NCBI RefSeq assembly: GCF_016658865.1 | Contig: NZ_CP067992.1 | Location: 1,817,001-1,881,000 of the forward strand | Source: Streptococcus mitis | GTDB lineage: Bacteria; Bacillota; Bacilli; Lactobacillales; Streptococcaceae | DNA length: 64,000 bases | Direction: 5' to 3' | The notes under the pieces: generated by a model | Seen by the model: the letters and a program-made list of their open reading frames with translations, nothing else | The model's database searches: none | Told to the model about the DNA's origin: nothing | Made by a program: the position numbers and the translations under genes | In this document: positions 1 through 11,867 of the stretch, piece by piece | Layout: each line of letters opens with the position of its first letter | How positions within the stretch are numbered: the first letter of the stretch is position 1

Positions 1-722
1 GGACGAAGATCTGGTGGAATAACCGGAAGGATATTGAGAATCATCCATTCAGGTTTGTTTCCAGACTTGTAAAAGGCATCCAAAACATCCAAACGACGGA
101 TGGCTTTGACACGTTTTTGTCCAGTAGCTGTTTTCAACTCTTCTTTGAGTTCAGCAATTTCTTTTTCAAGATCTACTTGTTTCAAGAGGTCTTGGATAGC
201 TTCGGCACCCATCTTGGCAACGAACGATCCATAACCATACTCACGCAAGCGCTCACGGTATTCGCGCTCTGTCATGATAGACTTGTGCTCAAGTGGTGTA
301 TCCTTAGGATCAATCACCACATAAGCCGCAAAGTAGATAACTTCCTCGAGGGCACGGGGACTCATATCAAGGGTCAAGCCCATACGGCTTGGAATCCCCT
401 TGAAGTACCAGATGTGAGATACAGGAGCTTTCAATTCGATATGCCCCATACGCTCACGACGAACTTTTGTACGCGTCACTTCAACCCCACAACGGTCACA
501 AACAATTCCTCTGTAACGAATGCGTTTGTACTTACCACAAGCACATTCCCAGTCTTTTGTAGGACCAAAGATAACTTCATCAAAGAGTCCTTCACGTTCT
601 GGTTTCAAGGTACGGTAATTGATTGTTTCAGGTTTTTTGACTTCTCCATAAGACCATGAACGGACTTTGCTTGGAGAAGCTAGGGTGATTTGCATACTTT
701 TAAAACGATTTACATCAACCAC
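1..722 (-). CDS. rpoC: RNA polymerase beta' subunit (5' part only; runs off the left edge)
   Basis: Encodes the N-terminal 240 residues of the beta' subunit of RNA polymerase, which with beta forms the catalytic cleft. The translation begins [16 protein letters not shown] and contains the N-terminal zinc-binding cysteines (ECACGKYKR...CDRCGVEVT). The start is a GTG at 722-720 preceded by an AGGGAAG-like ribosome site. It lies 32 bp downstream of rpoB in the same direction, the usual rpoBC operon. The rest of the gene, including the catalytic NADFDGD motif, is outside the window. Confidence 0.97.
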   Translation of the reverse strand, partial: MVDVNRFKSMQITLASPSKVRSWSYGEVKKPETINYRTLKPEREGLFDEVIFGPTKDWECACGKYKRIRYRGIVCDRCGVEVTRTKVRRERMGHIELKAPVSHIWYFKGIPSRMGLTLDMSPRALEEVIYFAAYVVIDPKDTPLEHKSIMTEREYRERLREYGYGSFVAKMGAEAIQDLLKQVDLEKEIAELKEELKTATGQKRVKAIRRLDVLDAFYKSGNKPEWMILNILPVIPPDLR

Positions 723-754
723 TATTTCTTCCCTTTCTATTCTAAGTGAACTGC

Positions 755-4366
<3,612 letters not shown>

Positions 4367-4509
4367 GATGATTCTCCTTTGTAAATAAGTTCCAAGCCTT
4401 GTCAATCAGGCTTTTCTAATCGTCATATGGTTTTAAAAACCCCTATCACCGTGTCCTCTTGATAAATTTTCAGAATCTTTAAGTCTTTGTTACAAGTACT
4501 CAAAATCCT

Positions 4510-4565
4510 GAAAAAAAGCACAAAAAGAGCAGCTAAATCTGACTTTTTCAGAAGATTTAACTGCT
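4510..4565 (-). terminator. Intrinsic terminator/attenuator in the rpoB leader
   Basis: In the rpoB transcript a 13-bp arm pair (4553-4565 with 4528-4540, one mismatch) closes a 12-nt loop. It is followed by a T-rich tract (CTTTTTGTGCTTTTTTT) at 4527-4510. It sits about 150 nt upstream of the rpoB start and well downstream of the promoter, so it would stop transcription before the gene unless bypassed. A second hairpin (4573-4596, arms TTGTCTG/CAGACAA) lies just before it. A Lacto-rpoB RNA motif has been described in front of rpoB in lactic acid bacteria; I cannot confirm that this is the same structure. Confidence 0.75.
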
Positions 4566-4620
4566 GTGAGCCTTGTCTGGACAATATTTCAGACAAAACC
4601 TACGACAAATGATTACTCAT

Positions 4621-4649
4621 ATTATACCCTATTTAGCTAGATTTTTCAA
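4621..4649 (-). promoter_or_regulatory. Housekeeping promoter of rpoBC
   Basis: On the minus strand, -35 TTGAAA (4649-4644), 17-bp spacer, -10 TATAAT (4626-4621). Predicted start of transcription is near 4614, giving a leader of about 250 nt before rpoB. Confidence 0.8.
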
Positions 4650-4746
4650 GGGGATTGACGAATTTTTGACAAAATCTTTTCCTATAAAAAAGACTGGCTG
4701 AATCGTAACAAAATTTGTTGCTATTTTTTCTTTTAGTTTAATTTTA

Positions 4747-4784
4747 GGAAAACGCTTGCATCTTATTTTACTAAGTGCTATACT
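4747..4784 (+). promoter_or_regulatory. spuA promoter with overlapping cre site
   Basis: -35 TTGCAT (4756-4761), 17-bp spacer and an extended -10 TGC-TATACT (4776-4784). The sequence GGAAAACGCTTGCA (4747-4760) matches the catabolite-responsive element consensus TGAAARCGYTTTCA at 12 of 14 positions and covers the -35 box. This predicts CcpA repression of the pullulanase gene when preferred sugars are present. Confidence 0.7.
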
Positions 4785-4815
4785 GATATAGAAATTTATT
4801 GATTGGAGAATCATT

Positions 4816-7800
4816 ATGAGAAAAATACCATCTCACACTGAGAAAAAAATGATTTACAGCATCCGTTCCCTCAAAAATGGAACTGGTTCTGTCCTTATTG
4901 GAGCAAGCCTTATTCTGCTTGCCATGGCTACACCAACTATCTCAGCCAACGAAAATACTACAAGCAATAAGGGAACTAGTAACGAAACTACTACTGCCCT
5001 TGCCCAACCTCTTACTGATACAGCAGTTAACTCTGATAAGAACGAAAGTGATATTTCTTCGCCTAAAAATGCAAACGCTTCCCTAGAAAAAAAAGAAGAA
5101 AAACCTGCAACAGAGCCAACAACTCCTGTTTCAAGCCCAGCCGATTCAGCACCACAAACCGGACAAGATCGTTCCAATGAGCCAACTACTGCTATTAGTC
5201 CAGCAGCGACTGAAACTAAAGCAGAAGAACCCATCGCAGATAACCACTTCCGCATCCATGTAAAGAAACTCCCTGAAGAAAACAAGGATTCTCAAGGTCT
5301 TTGGACTTGGGACGATGTTGAAAAACCATCTGAAAATTGGCCTAACGGAGCCTTGTCCTTTAAGGATGCCAAAAAAGATGACTATGGCTACTACCTAGAT
5401 GTCAAATTAAAGGGAGAACAAGCCAAGAAAATTAGCTTCCTCATCAATAATACAGCTGGGAAAAATCTAACCGGTGATAAATCTGTAGAGAAACTGGCAC
5501 CAAAAATGAATGAGGCTTGGTTGGACCAAGATCACAAGGTTTTCTCTTACGAGCCACAACCTGCAGGAACTATTCGCGTCAACTACTACCGTACAGATGG
5601 CAACTATGACAAGAAATCTCTCTGGTACTGGGGAGATGTGAAAAATCCAAGTAGTGGTGAATGGCCTAACGGAACAGACTTTACGGCTACAGGCAAATAT
5701 GGGCGCTATATTGATATTCCACTCAAAGATGCAGCAAAAGATCTTGGATTTTTATTACTAGACAGAAACAAACAAGGAGACGATGTGAAAATCCGTAAAG
5801 AAGATTATAAGTTCACAGATTTGAAAAATCATAGCCAAATTTTCCTAAAAGATGATGACGAAACCATCTACACCAACCCCTACTATGTGCACGATATCCG
5901 CATGACAGGAGCTCAACACGTAGGAACTTCTAGCATTGAAAGTAGTTTTTCAACACTTGTCGGAGTTAAAAAAGAGGATATCCTCAAACACTCCAGCATC
6001 ACTAATCATCTAGGAAACAAAGTAACTATCACTGATGTTACAATCGATGAGGCTGGTAAGAAAGTGACCTACAGCGGAGATTTCTCTGACACAAAACATC
6101 CTTATACCGTTAGCTACAACTCTGACAAATTCACTACCAAAACAAGCTGGCGCCTCAAGGATGAGTCCTACAGTTACGATGGGCCACTCGGCGCAACTCT
6201 GAAAGAAGATGGCAAGCGTGTTGACCTCACCCTCTGGTCTCCAAGTGCCGATAAGGTTTCTGTCGTTGTCTACGACAAGAAAGACCCTGAAAAAGTAGTT
6301 GGAACTGTCGCCCTTGAAAAAGGAGAAAAAGGAACCTGGAAACAAACTCTGAATGAAAACTCTGGTCTCGGCATCAGCAACTACACTGGCTACTACTACC
6401 ACTACCAAATCGAGCGCCAAGGTAAAACTGTTCTTGCACTCGATCCTTACGCTAAATCCCTCGCTGCTTGGAATAGTGACGATGCTAAGATTGACGATGC
6501 CCATAAAGTGGCTAAAGCCGCCTTTGTAGATCCAGCTAAACTCGGACCTCAAGACTTGACTTATGGTAAGATTCGCAACTTCAAATCGCGCGAAGATGCT
6601 GTCATCTATGAAGCTCATGTGCGTGACTTCACTTCAGATCCTGCCATCGCAAAAGATTTGACTAAGCCATTTGGTACCTTTGAAGCCTTTATCGAAAAAC
6701 TAGACTACCTCAAAAACTTGGGTGTAACCCACATCCAGCTCCTTCCAGTCTTGTCTTACTACTTTGTCAATGAGTTGAAGAACCACGAACGCTTATCTGA
6801 CTATGCTTCAAGCAACAGCAACTACAACTGGGGATATGACCCTCAAAACTACTTCTCCTTGACTGGTATGTACTCAAGCAATCCTAAGAATCCAGAAAAA
6901 CGAATCGCAGAATTCAAAAATCTCATCAACGAAATCCACAAACGTGGCATGGGAGCCATCCTGGACGTAGTTTATAACCATACAGCCAAAGTCGATATCT
7001 TTGAAGATTTGGAGCCAAACTACTATCACTTTATGGATGCCGATGGAACACCTCGAACTAGCTTTGGTGGTGGACGCTTGGGGACAACCCACTATATGAC
7101 CAAACGGCTCCTAGTTGACTCTATCAAATATCTAGTTGATACCTACAAAGTAGATGGCTTCCGTTTCGATATGATGGGAGACCACGATGCCACTTCTATC
7201 GAAGAAGCGTACAAGGCTGCACGCGCCCTCAATCCAAACTTAATCATGCTGGGGGAAGGTTGGAGAACCTATGCTGGTGATGAAAATATGCCTACTAAAG
7301 CTGCTGACCAAGATTGGATGAAACATACCGATACTGTAGCAGTATTTTCCGACGACATCCGTAACAACCTCAAGTCTGGTTATCCAAACGAAGGTCAACC
7401 TGCCTTTATCACAGGTGGCAAGCGTGATATCAACACTATTTTCAAAAATCTCATTGCTCAGCCAACCAACTTTGAAGCTGACAGTCCTGGAGATGTCATC
7501 CAATACATCGCAGCCCATGATAACTTGACCCTCTTTGACATCATCGCCCAATCTATTAAAAAAGACCCAAGCAAGGCTGAAAACTATGCTGAAATCCATC
7601 GTCGTTTGCGACTTGGAAATCTCATGGTCTTGACAGCTCAAGGAACTCCATTTATCCACTCTGGTCAGGAATACGGACGTACTAAACAATTCCGTGACCC
7701 AGCCTACAAGTCTCCAGTAGCAGAGGACAAACAACCAAACAAATCTCACTTGTTGCGTGATAAGGACGGCAATCCATTTGACTATCCTTACTTCATCCAT

Positions 7801-8601
7801 GACTCTTACGATTCTAGCGATGCAGTCAACAAGTTTGACTGGACTAAGGCTACAGATGGAAAAGCATATCCTGAAAATGTCAAGAGCCGTGACTATATGA
7901 AAGGGTTGATTGCCCTTCGTCAATCTACAGATGCCTTCCGACTTAAGAGTCTTCAAGATATCAAAGACCGTATCCGCCTCATCACTGTCCCAGGTCAAAA
8001 TGGTGTGGAGAAAGAGGATGTAGTGATCGGTTACCAAATCACTGCTCCAAACGGTGATATCTACGCAGTCTTTGTCAATGCGGACGAAAAAGCTCGCGAA
8101 TTTAATTTGGGAACTGCCTTCGACCACCTCAGAAATGCTGAAGTTTTGGCAGATGAAAACCAAGCAGGACCAGTAGGAATTGCCAACCCGAAAGGACTTG
8201 AATGGACCGAAAAAGGCTTGAAATTAAATGCCCTTACAGCTACTGTTCTTCGAATCGCTCAAGGCGGTGCCATCGTTGCCCCAGCTGTGGAAGAGAAACC
8301 AGAATTTGATCTTTCTAGCTTAAAACAAGAACAAGGGCAAAATAACAGCCAAGACAATATGTCAAACCGAGTAGTCAAACCGGAACAGCAAACTCCAGCT
8401 CCACAAACTAAACCTGATTCTGCAAAACCAGACACAAAAGTAGCTGATTCAGAAAATAAACCTAACCAAGCTACAGCTGATTCACAAGCTAAACTACCAA
8501 ATACAGGAACCAAAAATGATCACAAACTCCTGTTTGCAGGAATTAGTCTCCTTGCTCTTCTAGGTCTCGGGTTCTTGCTAAAAAACAAAAAAGAGAACTA
8601 A
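4816..8601 (+). CDS. spuA: Cell-wall-anchored pullulanase (alpha-glucan debranching)
   Basis: A 1261-residue surface enzyme that hydrolyses alpha-1,6 links in glycogen and pullulan. In order: a YSIRK-like signal (YSIRSLKNGTGSVLIGA, residues 14-30); a Thr/Pro/Glu-rich spacer; two CBM41 glycogen-binding modules (about 142-245 and 251-357, each with a W-W binding patch); a linker module; and a GH13 pullulanase domain with YNWGYDP (about 670), nucleophile Asp785 (GFRFDMMG), acid/base Glu814 (GEGWR) and Asp902 (AAHDN). The C-terminus has an LPNTG sortase motif (1227-1231), a hydrophobic stretch and a KNKKEN tail. It closely resembles pneumococcal SpuA, with a shorter linker before the anchor. Transcribed alone and divergently from rpoB. 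Confidence 0.96.
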   Translation: MRKIPSHTEKKMIYSIRSLKNGTGSVLIGASLILLAMATPTISANENTTSNKGTSNETTTALAQPLTDTAVNSDKNESDISSPKNANASLEKKEEKPATEPTTPVSSPADSAPQTGQDRSNEPTTAISPAATETKAEEPIADNHFRIHVKKLPEENKDSQGLWTWDDVEKPSENWPNGALSFKDAKKDDYGYYLDVKLKGEQAKKISFLINNTAGKNLTGDKSVEKLAPKMNEAWLDQDHKVFSYEPQPAGTIRVNYYRTDGNYDKKSLWYWGDVKNPSSGEWPNGTDFTATGKYGRYIDIPLKDAAKDLGFLLLDRNKQGDDVKIRKEDYKFTDLKNHSQIFLKDDDETIYTNPYYVHDIRMTGAQHVGTSSIESSFSTLVGVKKEDILKHSSITNHLGNKVTITDVTIDEAGKKVTYSGDFSDTKHPYTVSYNSDKFTTKTSWRLKDESYSYDGPLGATLKEDGKRVDLTLWSPSADKVSVVVYDKKDPEKVVGTVALEKGEKGTWKQTLNENSGLGISNYTGYYYHYQIERQGKTVLALDPYAKSLAAWNSDDAKIDDAHKVAKAAFVDPAKLGPQDLTYGKIRNFKSREDAVIYEAHVRDFTSDPAIAKDLTKPFGTFEAFIEKLDYLKNLGVTHIQLLPVLSYYFVNELKNHERLSDYASSNSNYNWGYDPQNYFSLTGMYSSNPKNPEKRIAEFKNLINEIHKRGMGAILDVVYNHTAKVDIFEDLEPNYYHFMDADGTPRTSFGGGRLGTTHYMTKRLLVDSIKYLVDTYKVDGFRFDMMGDHDATSIEEAYKAARALNPNLIMLGEGWRTYAGDENMPTKAADQDWMKHTDTVAVFSDDIRNNLKSGYPNEGQPAFITGGKRDINTIFKNLIAQPTNFEADSPGDVIQYIAAHDNLTLFDIIAQSIKKDPSKAENYAEIHRRLRLGNLMVLTAQGTPFIHSGQEYGRTKQFRDPAYKSPVAEDKQPNKSHLLRDKDGNPFDYPYFIHDSYDSSDAVNKFDWTKATDGKAYPENVKSRDYMKGLIALRQSTDAFRLKSLQDIKDRIRLITVPGQNGVEKEDVVIGYQITAPNGDIYAVFVNADEKAREFNLGTAFDHLRNAEVLADENQAGPVGIANPKGLEWTEKGLKLNALTATVLRIAQGGAIVAPAVEEKPEFDLSSLKQEQGQNNSQDNMSNRVVKPEQQTPAPQTKPDSAKPDTKVADSENKPNQATADSQAKLPNTGTKNDHKLLFAGISLLALLGLGFLLKNKKEN

Positions 8602-8621
8602 ACTAGCCCTCCTATAGAACT

Positions 8622-8699
8622 ATCCCCCAAGCCTTAACGCTCGGGGGATTGAGTTTTGTACAATATTTATTTTCCTAATAAGCCTGATTAGGATTTTTT
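8622..8699 (+). terminator. Tandem terminators after spuA
   Basis: A CCCCC/GGGGG hairpin (8624-8647) is followed by TTTTG. A second hairpin, CCTAAT-loop-ATTAGG (about 8674-8692), is followed by ATTTTTTATT. They separate spuA from the convergent flavin-enzyme gene. Confidence 0.75.
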
Positions 8700-8700
8700 A

Positions 8701-9750
8701 TTAAGCCTCTTTCATGGCAAAGTAAGCCCGAACTTTGGGTGCTACTTGTGTTCCGAAGAGTTCAATAGCTCTTAGAACTTGATCATGAGGCATGGAACCA
8801 AGCGGTAGATGGAGCATGAAGCGGTCCAAACCTAAGTCTTCAATCATGCGAATCAATTTTTCTGCCACCTGATCTGGATTGCCCACAAACATAGCACCAT
8901 TTGGCCCAACTTGCTCCAAATATTGCTCATAACGCAATTCCTGCCAGTGTGGACGATCTTTAGAAATAGCATCCACCACTTGATTGGTCGGATGGAAATA
9001 ATCTTTTACAGCCTGCTTGCCATCTTCAGCAATCCAACCCCAAGAATGGGCTCCCACTTTCAGATATTTTTCTGCATGACCGGCATCTCTACCAATCTCA
9101 CGATAAGCCTGAATCAATTTTTTAAAATAACGCGGATTGCCACCAATAATAGCATAGACAATCGGCAGCCCCGCCTGAGCAATCTTCACTGTTGATTCTA
9201 CATGACCACCTGTCGCTATCCACAAGGGCAATTTGTCCTGAACCGGACGAGGATAAACTTCTTTACCAGAGATTGTTTGGGTCAAGCGACCTTGCCAGTC
9301 TAACTTGGTCTTTTCATTGACTAACTGAAGCAAGTCTAATTTCTCATCAAAAAGGACTTCGTAGTCTTTCAAATCATATCCAAACAAGGGAAAAGATTCC
9401 GTGAAAGAACCCCTTCCAGCCATAATCTCCGCTCGCCCATTTGACAAAGCATCGATAGTGGCATACTGTTGGAACAAGCGAATCGGATCCATGCTCGAGA
9501 GAATGCTGACTGCACTGGTCAAACGGATTTTCTTAGTATTGACTGCCCCAGCCGCCAGGACAATCTCTGGGGCTGATACCGCAAAATCCGCTCGATGGTG
9601 CTCACCAATCCCATATACATCCAAATCAACCTTGTCAGCCAGCTCAATCTCCGCCACCAACTGACGAATGCGTTCGGCATGACTGTAAGTTTGCCCAATT
9701 CCTTCAAGCTCCGTTGTTTCCCCAAATGTTGAAATTCCCAATTCTACCAT
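8701..9750 (-). CDS. Luciferase-like (LLM) flavin-dependent oxidoreductase
   Basis: A 349-residue TIM-barrel flavoprotein of the bacterial luciferase family. The N-terminal beta strand MVELGISTFGE, the VYGIGEHHRADF stretch, AGRGSFTESFPLFG, and LPLWIATGG followed by a family-type tail support this. Substrate is unknown; such proteins use FMNH2 and may be monooxygenases or simple flavin reductases. I start at ATG 9750 because GGGAG lies seven bases upstream; an ATG two codons earlier abuts the ribosome site. Single-gene unit between glmS and spuA. Confidence 0.88.
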   Translation of the reverse strand: MVELGISTFGETTELEGIGQTYSHAERIRQLVAEIELADKVDLDVYGIGEHHRADFAVSAPEIVLAAGAVNTKKIRLTSAVSILSSMDPIRLFQQYATIDALSNGRAEIMAGRGSFTESFPLFGYDLKDYEVLFDEKLDLLQLVNEKTKLDWQGRLTQTISGKEVYPRPVQDKLPLWIATGGHVESTVKIAQAGLPIVYAIIGGNPRYFKKLIQAYREIGRDAGHAEKYLKVGAHSWGWIAEDGKQAVKDYFHPTNQVVDAISKDRPHWQELRYEQYLEQVGPNGAMFVGNPDQVAEKLIRMIEDLGLDRFMLHLPLGSMPHDQVLRAIELFGTQVAPKVRAYFAMKEA

Positions 9751-9833
9751 ATCCATTCTCCCTATCTACTCTGTCCTTCAATTTGAAAAATTATTCTAAC
9801 ACGAAACTTGAGTACAAGCAACCAATTTGCTCA

Positions 9834-9860
9834 CAAGAAAAAGCCTAGATAACTAGACTT
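9834..9860 (-). terminator. glmS terminator
   Basis: Minus-strand hairpin AAGTCTAG-TTAT-CTAGGCTT (9860-9841) followed by TTTTTC, just past the glmS stop codon. Confidence 0.75.
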
Positions 9861-9867
9861 TTTTAAC

Positions 9868-11676
9868 TTATTCTACCGTTACTGATTTAGCAAGGTTACG
9901 TGGTTTATCCACATCTAGCCCACGGTGCAGAGTTGCAAAGTAAGCGACCAATTGCGTTGGCACAACCATTGAAATTGGTGAGAGGTAAGGGTGTACAGTC
10001 GTAAGGACGATATCGTCTGTATCTTTGGCAACATTTTCTTCTGCTATAGTGAGAACCTTGGCACCACGAGCTGCCACCTCTTGGATATTTCCACGAGTGT
10101 GGTTGGCAAGAACTGGATCTGACAAGAGCGCCAAGACAGGTGTTCCTTCTTCAATCAAGGCAATAGTCCCGTGCTTAAGTTCTCCTGCCGCAAAACCTTC
10201 ACACTGGATGTAAGAAATCTCTTTGAGTTTGAGACTTGCTTCCATGGCTACATAGTAATCTTGACCACGTCCGATATAAAAGGCGTTGCGAGTTGTTTCA
10301 AGAAGCTCACGAACCTTGGCTTCAATGGCTTCTTTCTCTGAAAGAGTTGATTCGATAGATTGAGCTACGATTGACAACTCATGAACTAGGTCAAAGGCTT
10401 GCGCTTTAGCATTACCATTTGCTTCTCCGACTGCTTTTGCAAGGAAGGCAAGGGCTGCGATTTGCGCTGTATAAGCCTTAGTTGATGCCACGGCAATTTC
10501 AGGACCTGCATGAAGAAGCATGGTATGATTAGCTTCACGAGAAAGAGTTGAACCTGGGACATTTGTCACTGTCAAGCTTGGGATTCCCATTTCATTAGCC
10601 TTAACCAAAACCTGACGGCTATCCGCTGTTTCACCAGACTGGCTGATAAAGATGAAAAGTGGTTTCTTGCTGAGAAGTGGCATACCATAGCCCCACTCAG
10701 ATGAAATTCCAAGCTCAACTGGTGTATCTGTCAATTCTTCCAACATTTTCTTAGAAGCAAATCCTGCGTGGTAAGATGTTCCAGCTGCAAGGATGTAGAT
10801 ACGGTCTGCGTCTTGAACGGCCTTGATAATAGCTGGGTCTACAACAACTTGACCAGCCTCATCTGTGTAGGCTTGGATGAGTTTACGCATCACCGTTGGT
10901 TGCTCATCGATTTCCTTGAGCATGTAGTAAGGATAAGTTCCCTTACCGATATCTGACAAGTCAAGTTCAGCAGTGTAACTAGCACGCTCACGACTGTTGC
11001 CATCATAGTCTTGAACTTCCACACTATCAGCCTTAACAATTACCAATTCTTGGTCATGGATTTCCATGTATTGGTTGGTTTCACGAATCATAGCCATGGC
11101 GTCTGAACAAACCATATTGTAGCCTTCCCCAAGACCAATCAAAAGTGGTGATTTATTTTTAGCCACGTAGATGACTTCAGGATCTTGTGAGTCAACCAAG
11201 GCAAAGGCATAAGAACCACGGATGATGTGAAGAGCTTTTTTGAAGGCTTCAAGAACTGACAAGCCATCTTCTTCCGCAAATTTTCCAATCAAGTGAACAG
11301 CGATTTCAGTATCTGTTTGCCCCTTAAAGTGGTGACCTGCAAGGTATTCTTCCTTGATTTCAAGGTAGTTCTCAATCACCCCATTGTGCACCAAAACAAA
11401 ACGTTCAGTCTCAGAGCGATGTGGGTGAGCATTGTCTTCAGTTGGTTTTCCATGAGTCGCCCAACGAGTATGTCCAATACCAGTTGTTCCCTCAACACCA
11501 GCTGTCTTGGCAGACAATTCTGCGATACGGCCTACAGCTTTTACTAGGTGATTTTCAGCACCACCTAGGACAAAAATTCCCGCAGAATCATAGCCACGGT
11601 ATTCGAGCTTTTCAAGTCCTTGAATCAAAATATCAGTTGCATTTGTGTTTCCAACAACACCAACAATTCCACACAT
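9868..11676 (-). CDS. glmS: Glutamine-fructose-6-phosphate aminotransferase (isomerizing)
   Basis: Makes glucosamine-6-phosphate from fructose-6-phosphate and glutamine, the entry step to UDP-GlcNAc and peptidoglycan. It has 602 residues. The N-terminus MCGIVGVVG gives the Cys1 amidotransferase nucleophile after Met removal, which fixes this ATG. The glutaminase domain ([21 protein letters not shown]) is followed by two SIS sugar-isomerase domains ([18 protein letters not shown]) and the C-terminal [13 protein letters not shown]. The nearest strong ribosome site (AAGGAG) is about 26 nt upstream, with a small hairpin in between. No glmS ribozyme was seen; two NagR-like operators flank the promoter. 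Confidence 0.97.
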   Translation of the reverse strand: MCGIVGVVGNTNATDILIQGLEKLEYRGYDSAGIFVLGGAENHLVKAVGRIAELSAKTAGVEGTTGIGHTRWATHGKPTEDNAHPHRSETERFVLVHNGVIENYLEIKEEYLAGHHFKGQTDTEIAVHLIGKFAEEDGLSVLEAFKKALHIIRGSYAFALVDSQDPEVIYVAKNKSPLLIGLGEGYNMVCSDAMAMIRETNQYMEIHDQELVIVKADSVEVQDYDGNSRERASYTAELDLSDIGKGTYPYYMLKEIDEQPTVMRKLIQAYTDEAGQVVVDPAIIKAVQDADRIYILAAGTSYHAGFASKKMLEELTDTPVELGISSEWGYGMPLLSKKPLFIFISQSGETADSRQVLVKANEMGIPSLTVTNVPGSTLSREANHTMLLHAGPEIAVASTKAYTAQIAALAFLAKAVGEANGNAKAQAFDLVHELSIVAQSIESTLSEKEAIEAKVRELLETTRNAFYIGRGQDYYVAMEASLKLKEISYIQCEGFAAGELKHGTIALIEEGTPVLALLSDPVLANHTRGNIQEVAARGAKVLTIAEENVAKDTDDIVLTTVHPYLSPISMVVPTQLVAYFATLHRGLDVDKPRNLAKSVTVE

Positions 11677-11714
11677 AGTATATACGACACAGACCAGCTG
11701 TGCTTTCTCCTTAA

Positions 11715-11732
11715 AATTGGTATAGTCTAATT
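11715..11732 (-). promoter_or_regulatory. NagR/GntR-type operator A of glmS
   Basis: The sequence AATTGGTATAGTCTAATT resembles the dre operators of the GntR-family regulators NagR/YvoA (core TGGTNTAGACCA). It lies downstream of the transcription start, in the leader, about 80 bp from operator B centre to centre. Confidence 0.55.
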
Positions 11733-11757
11733 CCTCTTTTATAGAATCAGCAAAAAC

Positions 11758-11786
11758 AGTATATACTTGTTTCTTTAACTTGTCAA
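11758..11786 (-). promoter_or_regulatory. glmS promoter
   Basis: Minus strand -35 TTGACA (11786-11781), 17-bp spacer, -10 TATACT (11763-11758). The -35 is consensus and the -10 near-consensus. Confidence 0.82.
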
Positions 11787-11793
11787 GAGTAAA

Positions 11794-11812
11794 AATTGGT
11801 ATAGTTCAAATT
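11794..11812 (-). promoter_or_regulatory. NagR/GntR-type operator B of glmS
   Basis: AATTGGTATAGTTCAAATT, the second copy of the operator-like motif, lies immediately upstream of the glmS -35 box. Together with operator A it brackets the promoter. Confidence 0.55.
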
Positions 11813-11824
11813 AAGCTCCTGTAA

Positions 11825-11862
11825 GCAAAAAACTCTGACCAATTAGGATAATCAGTCAGAGT
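11825..11862 (-). terminator. bglA terminator
   Basis: Minus-strand arms ACTCTGAC (11862-11855) and GTCAGAGT (11839-11832), followed by TTTTTTG, a few bases after the bglA stop codon. Confidence 0.85.
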
Positions 11863-11867
11863 CCTTT

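Noticed and set aside
117..659. Plus-strand ORF of 180 codons across rpoC
   Set aside because: It is antisense to the conserved rpoC start, has no ribosome site and an improbable Phe/Cys-rich protein. Similar antisense frames over rpoB, spuA, leuS and uvrA were left out for the same reason.
4629..4814. Minus-strand 61-codon ORF in the rpoB/spuA spacer
   Set aside because: It overlaps both promoters, lacks a ribosome site and ends within the rpoB -35 region.
10025..10213. Plus-strand ORFs inside glmS (also 10768-10956, 11293-11678)
   Set aside because: Shadows of the glmS reading frame without ribosome sites.
11677..11867. glmS ribozyme
   Set aside because: The leader is short and lacks the ribozyme core; a promoter with operators is present instead.
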